Below are positions 1-10,486 of a stretch of DNA of 51,905 bases, piece by piece. The first letter of the stretch is position 1; every line of letters begins with the position of its first letter. Position numbers and translations under genes: made by a program. Source of the DNA: Hypsibius dujardini (taxonomy: Eukaryota; Tardigrada; Eutardigrada; Parachela; Hypsibiidae); the NCBI GenBank assembly GCA_001579985.1, contig LRSR01007892.1:1-51905 (forward strand). The letters run 5' to 3'. The notes under the pieces are model-generated. The model saw only the letters and a list, made by a program, of their open reading frames with translations, did no database searches and was not told the DNA's origin.

Positions 1-243
1 GTTTGACCGTATTCTAGCATAGGTAACAGATAGCAGCGTCACATCATGATAAAATGATATGTTGACCAGATTCAATTGTTAATCAAGATAGAACATAAAC
101 ACACAGAAACCGGAACCTCTAATTTATAACTTCGCAGAAATGATTGCACTGGAAAAAGTGCTCGAAACACGAATCTGGTCAACATATCATTTTATCATGA
201 TGTGACGCTGCTATCTGTTACCTATGCTAGAATACGGTCAAAC
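1..243. repeat. Perfect inverted repeat, 73-bp arms, 97-bp spacer
   Basis: Bases 1-73 are the exact reverse complement of bases 171-243; the spacer 74-170 is AT-rich. The left arm begins at the very first base of the window, so the arms may extend further to the left. Perfect arms with a short spacer suggest a young foldback or MITE element, or a local inverted duplication. No coding sequence lies inside it. Confidence 0.9.
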
Positions 244-998
244 AGCATAATTCAGCAATCAATCAACATAAATTGTGGTAACATACGTAGCGCCCTCTAT
301 ATACCACCTCTGAAGAGTTTTTTATTTTTTAAAAATACAAGTTTTGGAAACGGGGAACTTTTCTCAACGGAGAGAGCAAGAGCACATTTTTACGCATTTT
401 TGAAATGCAGTAGAAGTAAGAGATTTTGGGTCACAGAGTGGGGGGAGCCCCTTGTCAGACCTGTAAGTACAGTACATAGCTGCATAGACGGCAAGTGCGA
501 CAATAAGGGGGGTGGGTCTCCAAGTTCTACGTTGCCATAATTTTCTGTTCACCCCCTCCCCCTTCCCTCCAGGATTGATATAAATACAGCCACCCCAATT
601 GCCATCTCGATTGCGCTTGGGGCCCTTAAGCACCCCAGGGGTCCGTAAAAGTTTCAATATATGCCCCCATACCTGCTTGCTTACAGTGGCGGATTAAGGT
701 CGGTCCGAAGGGGATGACAAGCCTGCTGGAGGGGAATTTTTTGTCCCCACCCGGCCGGGCCGAGGAGGCAAGCTTTAACATGTAAAAGTGTTCAAAATTT
801 ACCCCCACCCTCCCTCATTTTGGACGGGGGGGGGGATAAGCCCCGATCGGCAGAAGATTCAATGCGCCACTGAGTGCTTACAAAATACTTTGCCCAAAGG
901 AACCAAAATACGGGCGAGTCGCGTCGAGAGTTATTCCACGTGTTCGAACACTGTTCCGGTTTGATTTCTTGTTAACAAAGGTTCCATTGGTTCGCTAG
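244..998. other. Intergenic or intronic, no gene recognised
   Basis: I see no convincing exon here. The stretch has C- and G-rich runs (around 550-620 and 780-845). A segment around 690-850 resembles 3690-3800 (shared words such as CTGCTGGAGGGG and GGCAAGCTTTAA), so it is probably part of a dispersed repeat. If the receptor fragment that follows is real, its missing first exons would have to lie here or left of the window. Confidence 0.5.
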
Positions 999-2794
999 GT
1001 TGATCTTCTTGTTTTCTTGTGAACGGTTATTGGCCTGCCGCTGGCCAGTGTACCATAAAACGTTGGAACACAGGCTTAGAGCAGCTATTCTGTTGGTGGC
1101 ATCGGTGGTTGTACTGGGACCGCTCCTGCGACTGCAGTACATCACGGAGAGAGTTCACACGCACGCGAACGAACACGTTCACCTGCTCTGTGGGCGACAT
1201 AAACTGGTTGACAGCTATGATCACCCTAGTTGGCTTCTAGAATGGAGGGACATCGATCTAGTTGGTCGGGTGAGTGTGATGCGATGTTACGTACAATGGT
1301 ACTTTACATAGGAGAGGGAGGCTTAAACGTATCGAGTCCCAAAGGACACTCAACAACCCATTAGATAATTTCATTTAAATTTACAGTGGTGGAACCACAA
1401 AAAAGAGTAAGCGAGAAAGGAATGACCTTTTAGCATGTGAACTTTGACCGGCCTACATAAAAACTACGAGAAAAAAAACTGAACGAATCAAGATAGGGAA
1501 AATTACGAAAATCAAATTTAACGAAAAGTGAAGACATGGAAAATCTAAAATATTTAAAAAAGCAAAACTACGAAAAGTGATTTTACTAAAAACGAAAAAC
1601 AAGTTAAATATTTAATTTAATTTATTCCTATTATAAAACCTCATTTAGTTCAGTATTTTACATTTCGTAGGTACACAATACTAATTCTTTGGTTCTTTGT
1701 AAGTTCCTAACTAAGCAGATAAAAATGGCGTGTCCTTACTCCGATTCCCGGTACTGGTTAAAAAACTAAACTAACTAACAAATTTTAATATATCCTGAAA
1801 TTTGCGTGTTCTGTGTTTTTACTATAATTTTTTTCAGTTTTTGTAGTTTTCTCTATTTTGATGATTTTAGTTTTTCTGTGTTTTTTACTTTTAGTTAAAT
1901 TTTTTCTGTTTTCGTTTTTTTCGTAGTTTTTTGTGATCCCTTTGACCTTGGGATGAATAATCCGTGCGGTTACATGGTGGCTGACTACCGAAATGAGCCA
2001 CCCATTCCATTCGGTTTATTTTGCACAAGCACTGTAAAAACAAGTTCATCGGCAAGCTCATCCGGTTCGCTTTTTCTTACGCAGAAACTTCTTGCAATTA
2101 AACCCTATGATAAGTTGCAAAATTCAATTTGCTTTGAAAACTATCTTATGTGGCAGCTTATAAAATGGAAAGCTGGTAAAAAACTCCCAAAGGTCACAGC
2201 CCTTTTAGCCAAATTGGTCAAAGCTCTCTAGCGACCTTCCCCCCTTTTTCACACTCTCGCAGTTGAATATCGACTTTCGAAGAAAACGAGGCCGAACATT
2301 ATTTCAAATTTGCTTTTCGCGGAGGAATTTGTCAAGGCGTTTGGGTGTGCACCACATTACTCACGTTCGACGTGTTCACAGGGTCAACAAATCTTGTGGC
2401 ATTTTTGAAAGCATATGGCGTTGCTCCCCTTCAGGTTGCCCTACAAGTGCTCATGGCCATTGCTGTGCTCTGCACGAACGTGTGGATAGTTGTGATTCTG
2501 CGGAGCAGATCTAAGCGCTCATCGTCCACCGCGTTTTGCTCACACCGCGGCGCCATCAGTGTCACAACCGCCGATGTCCGTCTCATTGGTTCGAGTTTGC
2601 TGTTCATCGCCATGCAATTTGGATACCTGCCGCAGGCGTTCGTTTCACCGGAGGTCTATGAAACTCTGGAGCCGTTAGTTCTCCTGGCCAATATGGCCAA
2701 TTATTCGCTGGACTTTTTAGTCTACGCTGCGTTGAGTAGAGAGTATCGGCGCTTGCTTCGAAGTGAAATATGCTGCAGAGATCAAACTAAATGA
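999..2794 (+). CDS. Partial rhodopsin-like 7TM receptor (TM3 end to C-tail)
   Basis: Two blocks look like parts of one receptor. Block 1 (999-1269) follows an acceptor (TTCGCTAG) and ends at a GTGAGT donor. It encodes the cytoplasmic end of TM3 (FSCERLLACRWPVY, in the DRY position), TM4 and a long second extracellular loop. Block 2 (open from about 2267 to the stop at 2792-2794) encodes TM5 with a basic end (LRSRSKR), TM6 and TM7 ending NYSLDFLVYAALSREYR, which replaces NPxxY. The acceptor of block 2 is unresolved: the best polypyrimidine-AG (ending 2262) opens a different, non-TM frame, and in-phase AGs are weak. TM1-TM3 are not visible. It is a genuine receptor relic or a gene with exons outside the window; it may be a pseudogene. 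Confidence 0.5.
1440..1945. repeat. A/T-rich inverted-repeat element
   Basis: The left part (about 1440-1620) is rich in AAAACTACGAAAA-type words and the right part (about 1800-1945) holds their reverse complements (TTTTCGTAGTTTT). Together they form a long imperfect foldback inside the putative intron of the receptor fragment. The same word family recurs around 11528-11635, so this is probably a dispersed non-autonomous element. Confidence 0.55.
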
Positions 2795-3930
2795 TGACAT
2801 TGGGTTTAAATGAATTCACATCCCGGGAAGGGGGGAGGGGGGAGAGGCAGTTGCTGAATGAGCTCGGTTTGAAGGATTGGCGGGCTTGCTTGACTGCGCA
2901 CAAGCGCTCTTCCCTTTTATTTGTTTTGCCACAGAGAGCCGGAACCCTGACCAACGTTCCTTCTTGTCATCAGAACAATTTTAATATTTTTAGAAGGGTT
3001 ATGCTTTCCTCAATCTCTAGGCACCAAACCCTGATCTTCAGACGTTCAGTCAAACCAATGGCGCGTGTGATTCACAAAATACTAATTATTTGTTTTCAAA
3101 ATAAAAAATCTTTTTGCCACGTGGTTTGGCATTACGGATAACAACTAAAGGTAAGGAGGGAGTGTTGCTTCGGTTTGAGAGTTTTATAACTCAGAAAACC
3201 GTAAGGGGTCACCATTTACGATTATTGTTTTAGTTTTGAATTGAGCATTGTTAATTTGCGCTTACCACGGGCTCAATAAAAGCCCGGAATTTAGGTTTTT
3301 ATAAGTTTTAAAAGGGAAGTTTCAAAATATTTATCTCAAACTTACTAAACCAAGGACATTTAGCAACACCGGTAAACGTAAAAAGGTAGGAGATGATGAG
3401 AGGAAGTGGGAACTTGTAGCGTAAACTCTGCTGGAGGTCTTAATCCACAAATCCCCCTCCTCCTCCCCAACCCCATTTTTGGCGATATTACGAGTGCTGA
3501 TCAATATCCCTTTGAGTGATTACAACAAACTTGATAATTGTGGAATGCCCATCTGTTTCCAATCTCTGGGCCTGAAACCCCGTCGTTTAGACATACCTTA
3601 GACATATTCAGACTTAAGTAAGGGAACAACGGTCAACGTAAAAAAACGAAAGTGGGAGGGGACAAGACGGGGGAAGGGAAGTTTTAGCCTAAATCCTGCT
3701 GGAGGGGTGACAAAAATGTTTTGCCATCATTTGGCCCGGTAAGGGGCAAGCTTTAAGATGTACTAAGTCTAAAAATGCTTGCCCCGTCCCTCTGAGGGGG
3801 ATGAAGTAATTTATGAGTCTGATCTAGAATAACTCGTTATTAGTTGTCAAGTGATGTAGAAAGGGCAGCAGTGAGAAAAGGATATGCTGGAGGTATAGTA
3901 ATCTGAAGAACAGTGCGAGGTGTCTCGAAA
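2795..3930. other. Intergenic, no gene recognised
   Basis: There is no exon with recognisable protein similarity. The segment 3690-3800 resembles 690-850, which suggests a decayed dispersed repeat. G-rich and C-rich homopurine runs occur around 2825-2845 and 3455-3480. Confidence 0.5.
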
Positions 3931-4445
3931 TCATGCGTCACAACGGTGACGAAATAGTCGTTCGGCGATCCAACGCCGCCGCGAACTAGGCGGGTCGTCA
4001 AGCAGCGCCTTTTCCCGTCGAAAGAAGCACACCAAGTTTGCAAGACTACGCAGAAAACTGCAGCTCATTGCAAAGAGCAAAAGCGGATTGATTAGAGAAC
4101 AGGAGAAGGCAATCAGGTCAGCGGTGAGGCGATTTTTGCTGCTGCTGATCCACAGGAAGAAACCCTTACGCGGCTTGTTGGGAAAGTTCTTGAGGATGAT
4201 TTTCCCGTCCTGTGGATTGCCGATGTCAAGGATAAGGGGGGGGTGCAAAAATAAATGTGCTGTCCGACGTAAACGGTGAAAGCCAGGAGGATCAGCATGA
4301 ACAGGCGAATGCCGCGAAAATCCCGGCTGGAAAAAAAACCTTCCAAGGGAATGAGCGATTGTACGGGTACCGATTAATATCATACGGTAACAGGACTCGT
4401 GAATAAATGGCCAGACCCTCTCCACGTTTTCTTCAACAGCTCGCA
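3931..4445 (-). pseudogene. Orphan last exon of a 7TM receptor, frameshifted
   Basis: Read on the minus strand, this is a paralog of exon 2 of the receptor at 8132-10486. It follows an acceptor (TTGGTGTAG, exon from 4445). TM6 reads in one frame (GFFSSRDFRGIRLFMLILLA) while TM7 and the tail read in another (SKNRLTADLIAFSCSLINP, then a basic C-tail with DDPPSSRRR). The frame change falls at or near a run of eight G at about 4227-4234. In the TM6 frame an in-frame TAA lies just upstream of the homologous block. No exon 1 is found upstream; a transposase remnant lies there instead. This is most likely a dead duplicate, though the poly-G shift alone could be a sequencing error. Confidence 0.75.
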
Positions 4446-4554
4446 CTACACCAAAAAACAAAATCACCAAAAACCAAAACAGCCAGAAGAAACGATAAAA
4501 GAAAATAAATAATATTACTCAATAGGACTACCATTCGCGGCCTCCACGCACTGA

Positions 4555-5462
4555 GCTCGGCGCTGCCAGAAATCAAAGGCGGCACTAATTTTCTCCTGTG
4601 AAATGGCGTCTCACTCTTTTAAAAAAAATTGAGTCTCTAGAAATTCAGCAGAAAGCCGTAATTGGCGAAACGTTGCTTGAGCATGGACCACGTGCAGTAG
4701 ACCAGGACGTTCAGATTGAGCGCATTCGTTTGCACCTGGGCGTTTGAAAAGAAGTGGGGGAAAGTTTTTTCAGGATCTTCTAGACCGATGCCACAGCGTA
4801 ACATGGCGTTTTGTCCTCGCAGAAAATGGTTGTGGACGGGTCAATCTTCTAGGAAACGTTCTGTTTCACAAAAGAAATGCATTCGAACGCGTTGGTGAAC
4901 TGATTGAGACAAAAAATTTGATTTCAAAACGACAGGGCAGTGCGATCTTTACGAGAAACCCCTGCAAAAATTATTGCGCTCAGCGGATTCTTCGGCAACA
5001 CGCGAAACGTTTCCTGTGAGGGATTGAGTAAAATTACTTGCCGTAATATCGATTGTTCTGTACGTTGCGGTACGTTTTCACCGTCACATAGCATTTGTCA
5101 ACGAAAAAGAAATTGGTCATATTCGTTTTTCGGTACCTCTTGCGGAATTCAATTATTTTGTTTTTATCTGCCGGCCAATTGCAATGAGATTCTTCTTTCG
5201 TTTGTTTGTAGTAGTTGATCTTCTTCTTTTGTAGAATGCTTTTTACCAATTCGTGCGTTATTCGAAACTGACGGGCAACAGACCGGATGGTGTGGAAATT
5301 CGTGGCGATGGTCAAACGGCGGACGATTGTGGCGGTCATTTTCGGATCGATTTTTATCCGTAGTTTTGTTTTGTTCTTTCGTTGCCTCTTCTCCAGTCCG
5401 GCTGCCGTTTTCAACTTCACGTGACGTGTACTGTATTTCCTCGATGGATAGCGACATTGCAC
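4555..5462 (-). pseudogene. Decayed Tc1/mariner/IS630-type DDE transposase
   Basis: The 5' part (5462 to 5034) is one open frame of 142 aa. It is basic, with a helix-turn-helix-like stretch (SVARQFRITHELVKSILQKK), then a segment ending FFFVDKCYVTV, which fits the first catalytic block of this superfamily (DDE-Tyr-Phe-Thr style) with a degraded acidic motif. Further on the minus strand, broken frames continue to about 4555 with several stops and shifts. I see no terminal inverted repeats. It occupies the place where exon 1 of the neighbouring receptor pseudogene would be expected. Function is certainly lost; family assignment is by motif only. Confidence 0.55.
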
Positions 5463-8131
5463 GAGCTATATGACGTTAACATGGTCCCCCCTTTTCGTTA
5501 GCGTGTTCCCTGCCTCTACTTCGCATGCCATACAGTCAGTCGTAGACACAGCTTTCTTGTGGTGATTTTTGTCTTATAATTTTTATCTCTCTAATTGAAC
5601 AATGGTTTTTCACTTGTAGACAAGCATCAAATAGCAGATATTTTTGGACATTAGTCTAATCAACGAGGGCTCTTCTACAGAACCAGAAGATGAATAATTA
5701 TGACACGAGGCAAAGGGGCAAACTTTACGTGTACAGCGGGCGACCATTACGTCACGCGACCGGTCGCTGAAATACAGTATTCTGTCGATTTTGATATTAC
5801 GAAAGTTAATCAAACTTACCTATCGACGGTATTGGAGTCCAAAAACAGGATTTTCACTTAAGTTGACATTTGTCAACAACGTTCGACCATTTCTCAAGAT
5901 AGGCTACGTATTTCTGGCCAGACTTGGCGTGCAACTAGAATTGTTCCTTAAAGTTGCTCTTCGTACATTATGTTGGGCACCTGTAAACTAGGAAAATAAC
6001 ACAGACTACTCTGATTATTTACATAGGCACAATTTCTTCGAAATCTTTAAAAGATTGAAAAAGTTCCTTCCGCAAACGACTTATGACCTTAGTGAATTGA
6101 TTGATGGCCCAATTGAATGATGCACGAAACGTGACATTGAGGAAAACCCCCCACCAGTCGATCAATCCTTGGCCGAAAAAATTCTACAATCATTTTTCAG
6201 ATTGACAAATGAATTTTTGCAGTTCCACATTTCCAGATTGTTTCGAAAAAAATCAGAAAAGGAATTTATGCTTTCCAAGTATGGTAAAATATTTACAGTA
6301 TCTCCTAAGTGAATTGATTGAATATTTGCTTAATTGCATGTGAAAAAGTGATCTGTAGTAAAAGCTTCACTGTAGTCATTGGTCTGAAGTATTTTAATTG
6401 CATTTTTCAGATAGCCAATTGAATTGCCTACAGTCCTGCGTCTTGCGTCGCAAGACGAAGTATAAGTAGGCCTTTAGGCTCGCCCGGGTGTACAAGATTG
6501 TGGGAAGGTAATCTTTCACGGGCTAACAATCACTGCACTGAACTTTGGTTAATGGTTAATTGTCCCTAGCTGTACATTGACCGATATACGCATATGTATA
6601 CTAGAAAGTGAAAGTTCTGAAAGAAAAATCGAAGAAGTTTTACAAACTTTCGATGTTTATATAAGCACGTATGTATTCATGAGTTGCTCTCTTGTTGCAG
6701 TAATAATATACATGATGGAGATCGTGACCCAAATATTTTAGCTCAACTATACAAATATGACATGGCATTGACATGACATTGGCCCTTTAAGACGAAGGGA
6801 TCTTCGCGCTCGCTGTGCAAGCTTTATATTACGAGAGATATGATTGTTTGATGAAGGGTGTGTGTGGGGCTGTGTGTTAGGCCTTGCCTTAAACTGTTTC
6901 CCGGAATGACGACGATTTGTTCGCACAGACGAACAGGTGCCTCAAACATCCGGTCTCTAATGATGTCAGTTATGGCGATTTGGCTATCAGTGGCACAGCC
7001 ACAGCAAAGAAAGATTCGTAACCATGGCTGAAACATTAGTGACCTCATTCTTCACCTGCACTTCATATTAAGTACAGCCGCTACATTCTATTCTATAGTT
7101 TCTTCGATCCGGCTTCTAGATTTCGACATCTCGTCGCTTTGCTACTTAGCGGGCTTGTGAGATATTGTAAGAGGGGGGAGTCGAGTTGTATTATTATTAT
7201 TGTAGTATTTAATCTTCTTTGTTTTTGGCTGTGTATTTATTTATTTCTTTTATTGTTTACTTGACTTGTTACCTTTCTCGTCGGTTGATGAGAGTTGTGG
7301 CTATGCGACATACAGAGTATACAGAGTTCTGTACTTTAATGACATGGTTGGTTTGTAGGGAGCGGGAGGGGGAGGGTAAGGCGGCAGTACCTCCCCTTTG
7401 AAAAAAATAAAGTAAAAACAATTTTTTGCCCCTCTGAAGTTTGATAGCTTTGAAATGAAGAGACGAATCATCCTTTGATTTTCGGAGACCTTTTTTCGAA
7501 GTCGATGTTTAAAACATTTGGCCATCTGGGTATTTGACCTTGCTTGAATCTGTTGTTAGGCCTCCGTCCTACTAGGACAAAAGAACCTGAACATACAAGC
7601 TATTAGACTGAGTAATATAGGAGAAGAATCACAGTAAGACCTTACTGGTCAGGAAGATTAGAGGTGAAAGGAAGGAACTGTCCAAATTACTGTAGAACAC
7701 ACGCTCATAGTCAAGGATAAAGAATAGTTCCTGAGCTAACGTACTAGTTCCTGCTGACATGGCGGAACTATGTACGTAATAATAGCTGAGTAAGTACATT
7801 ATAGAATGTGAGGGTAGATAGGAATGGATTAACTAGGTAGATAGACTATACTATTAATAAGTGCTGAGTATCTGTTGAGTACCACCCAACACTTGTGGGA
7901 CATTTTGATTTGTCCCTCGAACCCTTGAGACCTCCGCGCGCCCCTGATTTGAACTAATCTCAGCTTCGAAGTAGCATAGTAAGCATTTTATGCTTTCACG
8001 TTTCTGTCTAAAAACGCCTCATGAATTTGCTACAACAAAATGAATTTCATTTATTTTCATGACCGGGTGACCCAAAATTAATTTTTGTAGCACTGAAAAT
8101 GCGGCTGCGACAAATACAAACGAAACCAAAA
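5463..8131. other. Intergenic, no gene recognised
   Basis: This is 2.7 kb with only short open frames and no family motif on either strand. There is some low-complexity sequence (ATT and TTG runs around 7190-7260). It lies downstream of the complete receptor at 8132-10486 (-), so its proximal part would include that gene's 3' UTR. Confidence 0.5.
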
Positions 8132-10486
8132 TTAAGGTGGTGGAATATTAAGTCGGTTACAGATCTCACGGCGCCGAGAACTCGGCGGATCGTCAATCAA
8201 CGCTTTCTCCTGCCGAAAGAAACACAGAACATTCAAAAGACTACGTCGAAAATTACGACTCATTGCAAACAGCAAAATAGGATTAATTAACGAATTAGAG
8301 AAGGCAATAATGTCGGTGGCGAGGCGATTCTTACTGCTGCTGGTCCACAGAAAGAAATCCTCTCGAGGCGGAGGGAGGTCCTTGATGGTCTGTGGATTTC
8401 CGCTATGTAGGAGGACAGGGATACGAAAGCAAATGTGCTGGCCGACGCAGACGGTGAAAGCCAGGAGTATCATCAGGAACAGGCGAATGCGGCGAAACTC
8501 GCGGCTGGAGAAAAACCGTTCGAGCGGAATCAAAGACAAACGCTTGTAGGGTTCGATGCTTGTTGGGTGATCAGCAATGGTAGAAAGTGACAGTCGCGTA
8601 CGATTAGCTTCCCGAATGCGGCGGCATGTACTTACCTACAAATGACGAGAGCTAAAATGAGTGTACCAAAGAAACTAAACATTAATGGGAGTGAAAACTT
8701 GTTTGGAATGTAAATTAAGAGAAACCATATTTAGTTTTAGGTCACTTTGAAACAATTTAATTCAGTACTGCTTGATCTAAATCCAAGTGACTCAAACTAG
8801 TTTGCCACATGCAGTTTACACTTGTTGTCAGTTTAATTTAGTTTGCTTCAGACACCCAAATAGCTAAAACGTAAGTATTTTTTTAAGAAATATTGAATGT
8901 CTATTTAAAATATAGGCTTGTGTCATCTCGTCCGCCCTCTCACGGATAAAATCTTTGTCAATTTAAAAAATTCAGTTGAAACTAAAATGCGAGCATGTTA
9001 CCGTATTCCCCCGATCTCAAGGGACAGTTAAGCCCCACCCCCTCCAGTCATCGGTTGACTGTTCAATCGAATTCACTGTGTCGTGATTGGTTGAAATTAA
9101 AGCGCAACTTAACAGCGATTGATTGATTGATTAGGCGGGATTTTTTGACGCATACTTTAAATCAATTGATTGATTGATTAGAGGTAAACAAAAGCAAACG
9201 GTGATGAACAGATGAGATCCGGGGTGGATCAAATTAACTGGTAGGGCAAAAAAGTGTCCCTGAGGTCGGGGGAATACGGTACGTTATAGCTTTAACTTGG
9301 TTTCGCTTGGCTTTAGTTGCTTGCCATTCAAGTTTGTTGTGCTAGAATTGGTGAAAGTACCGGCGGAGCTAATGCTCACACTTAATATTTAGTGGCTACG
9401 GTTTCGGATTATATTGTCGTTTAGAAACTAAATCAACTATTTATAATATATATATATATTTCATAAAGTTACTTCGATTTTTGTTATTTTGCGGTCACCC
9501 TTAACCCACCGTACCTTTATTTACCTGTATGTTTTAGCACTTTCTTGGCTGGTCTAGTCAAGCATTCATTTTTATCTAGTATTTACTTTTTCAGTTTTTA
9601 ATAGTTTTGATCTTTTATAATTTAGATGAAATAGTTTATTAAGCAGCTTGCTGCTAGACTGGACTAAGCTAAACTAAACCAAACTCAACTGTTCTGAACT
9701 AATCTAATCGGAATGTACTTTTAGAAACAAAGTGAATTAAAAAAATAGTTGCAAACGTTCTATACTATCGCGTTCCATTTTTCAATTTTATTTCACCGAA
9801 CGCACCATGATGCAGGTGTAGCAGACGATAGCCACAATTAGGGGAGCGAAAAACTGAAAGAACACCGCGATTCCCGATTGAAGTCGATTGACGCAAAATC
9901 GGCACTGGCAACTGGGAGCGGTCAAGGCTTGGCACGTGTCATTGGTCGCAAAAGGGTCCTCCACGTCATACGGGTACCAGTTGAAGGTCCACGGCAGCAG
10001 TTGACGTGGATAAATGGCCACGCCCGCCACACTCCAACAGATAACAATGGCCGGAATGAGCCAACGACGGACAATCCGTTTGTGGAGATCCACATAGAAA
10101 GCCCTGAGGAGACGCTCCACCGAGATGGCCGCCCAATGCATCACGCTGACCTTGTTCAGGTGCGAGCCAATGGCAGCGTGAAAGACACAAGTGATCTGAG
10201 GGATGCGGTGGCAAGTGGACGGCATCCAGCGGACGTTGGTCACAGGAAAGAGATAAATGCCCACGAGGAGGTCGGCAATGCCGTTGGATACGAGGAGGTA
10301 GTTGGGCCAGGTGCGGAGCTTCGCACTGGTCAAGATACCCAGGCATAAGAGGAGATTGAAGACGACTGTTAGACTTCCCTGGGTGTACAGGATTGCGGGG
10401 AGATATTCCATGGCTGGCTGACTGTCCGAGGCAGTCTGATTGCTGCTGCATTCACACGTATCATCGTTGCTGTGCGAGTTGCCCAT
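8132..10486 (-). CDS. Complete two-exon rhodopsin-like 7TM receptor, 397 aa
   Basis: Exon 1 is 9797-10486 and exon 2 is 8132-8635, both on the minus strand. The intron starts GTGAAA and ends TTTGTAG; both borders are phase 0, joining ...IMVRS to VSTCRR.... The start is the first ATG before an N-glycosylation site (NQT, 16-18). TM segments are approximately 30-54, 60-85, 99-127, 138-161, 204-228, 279-303 and 328-355. DRY is replaced by VERLL (123-127) and NPxxY by NPILLF (348-353). TM3 Cys100 and several loop-2 cysteines (185, 193, 195, 198) could form the usual disulfide. The tail is basic (PSSRRR). It should act at the plasma membrane coupling a ligand to G protein; the ligand is unknown. 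The orphan exon at 3931-4445 is its paralog, and a TA-flanked MITE sits in the intron. Confidence 0.85.
9001..9279. mobile_element. 279-bp MITE with TA target duplication
   Basis: The ends are inverted repeats of about 26 bp beginning CCGTATTCCCCCGA and ending TCGGGGGAATACGG, flanked on both sides by TA (8999-9000 and 9280-9281). TA duplication and small size fit a Tc1/mariner-derived (Stowaway-like) MITE. It lies inside the intron of the receptor gene and carries ATTGATTGATTG motifs that are common throughout the window. Confidence 0.85.

Noticed and set aside
1953-2231. 92-aa open frame between the two receptor blocks
   Set aside because: Mostly intron and repeat-edge sequence with no membrane segment or family motif; it cannot be joined in phase to the receptor blocks with good splice sites.
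9878-10451. Open frames of 156 and 161 aa overlapping receptor exon 1
   Set aside because: They are other-frame shadows of the exon; the 7TM frame has the homology and correct splice phase.
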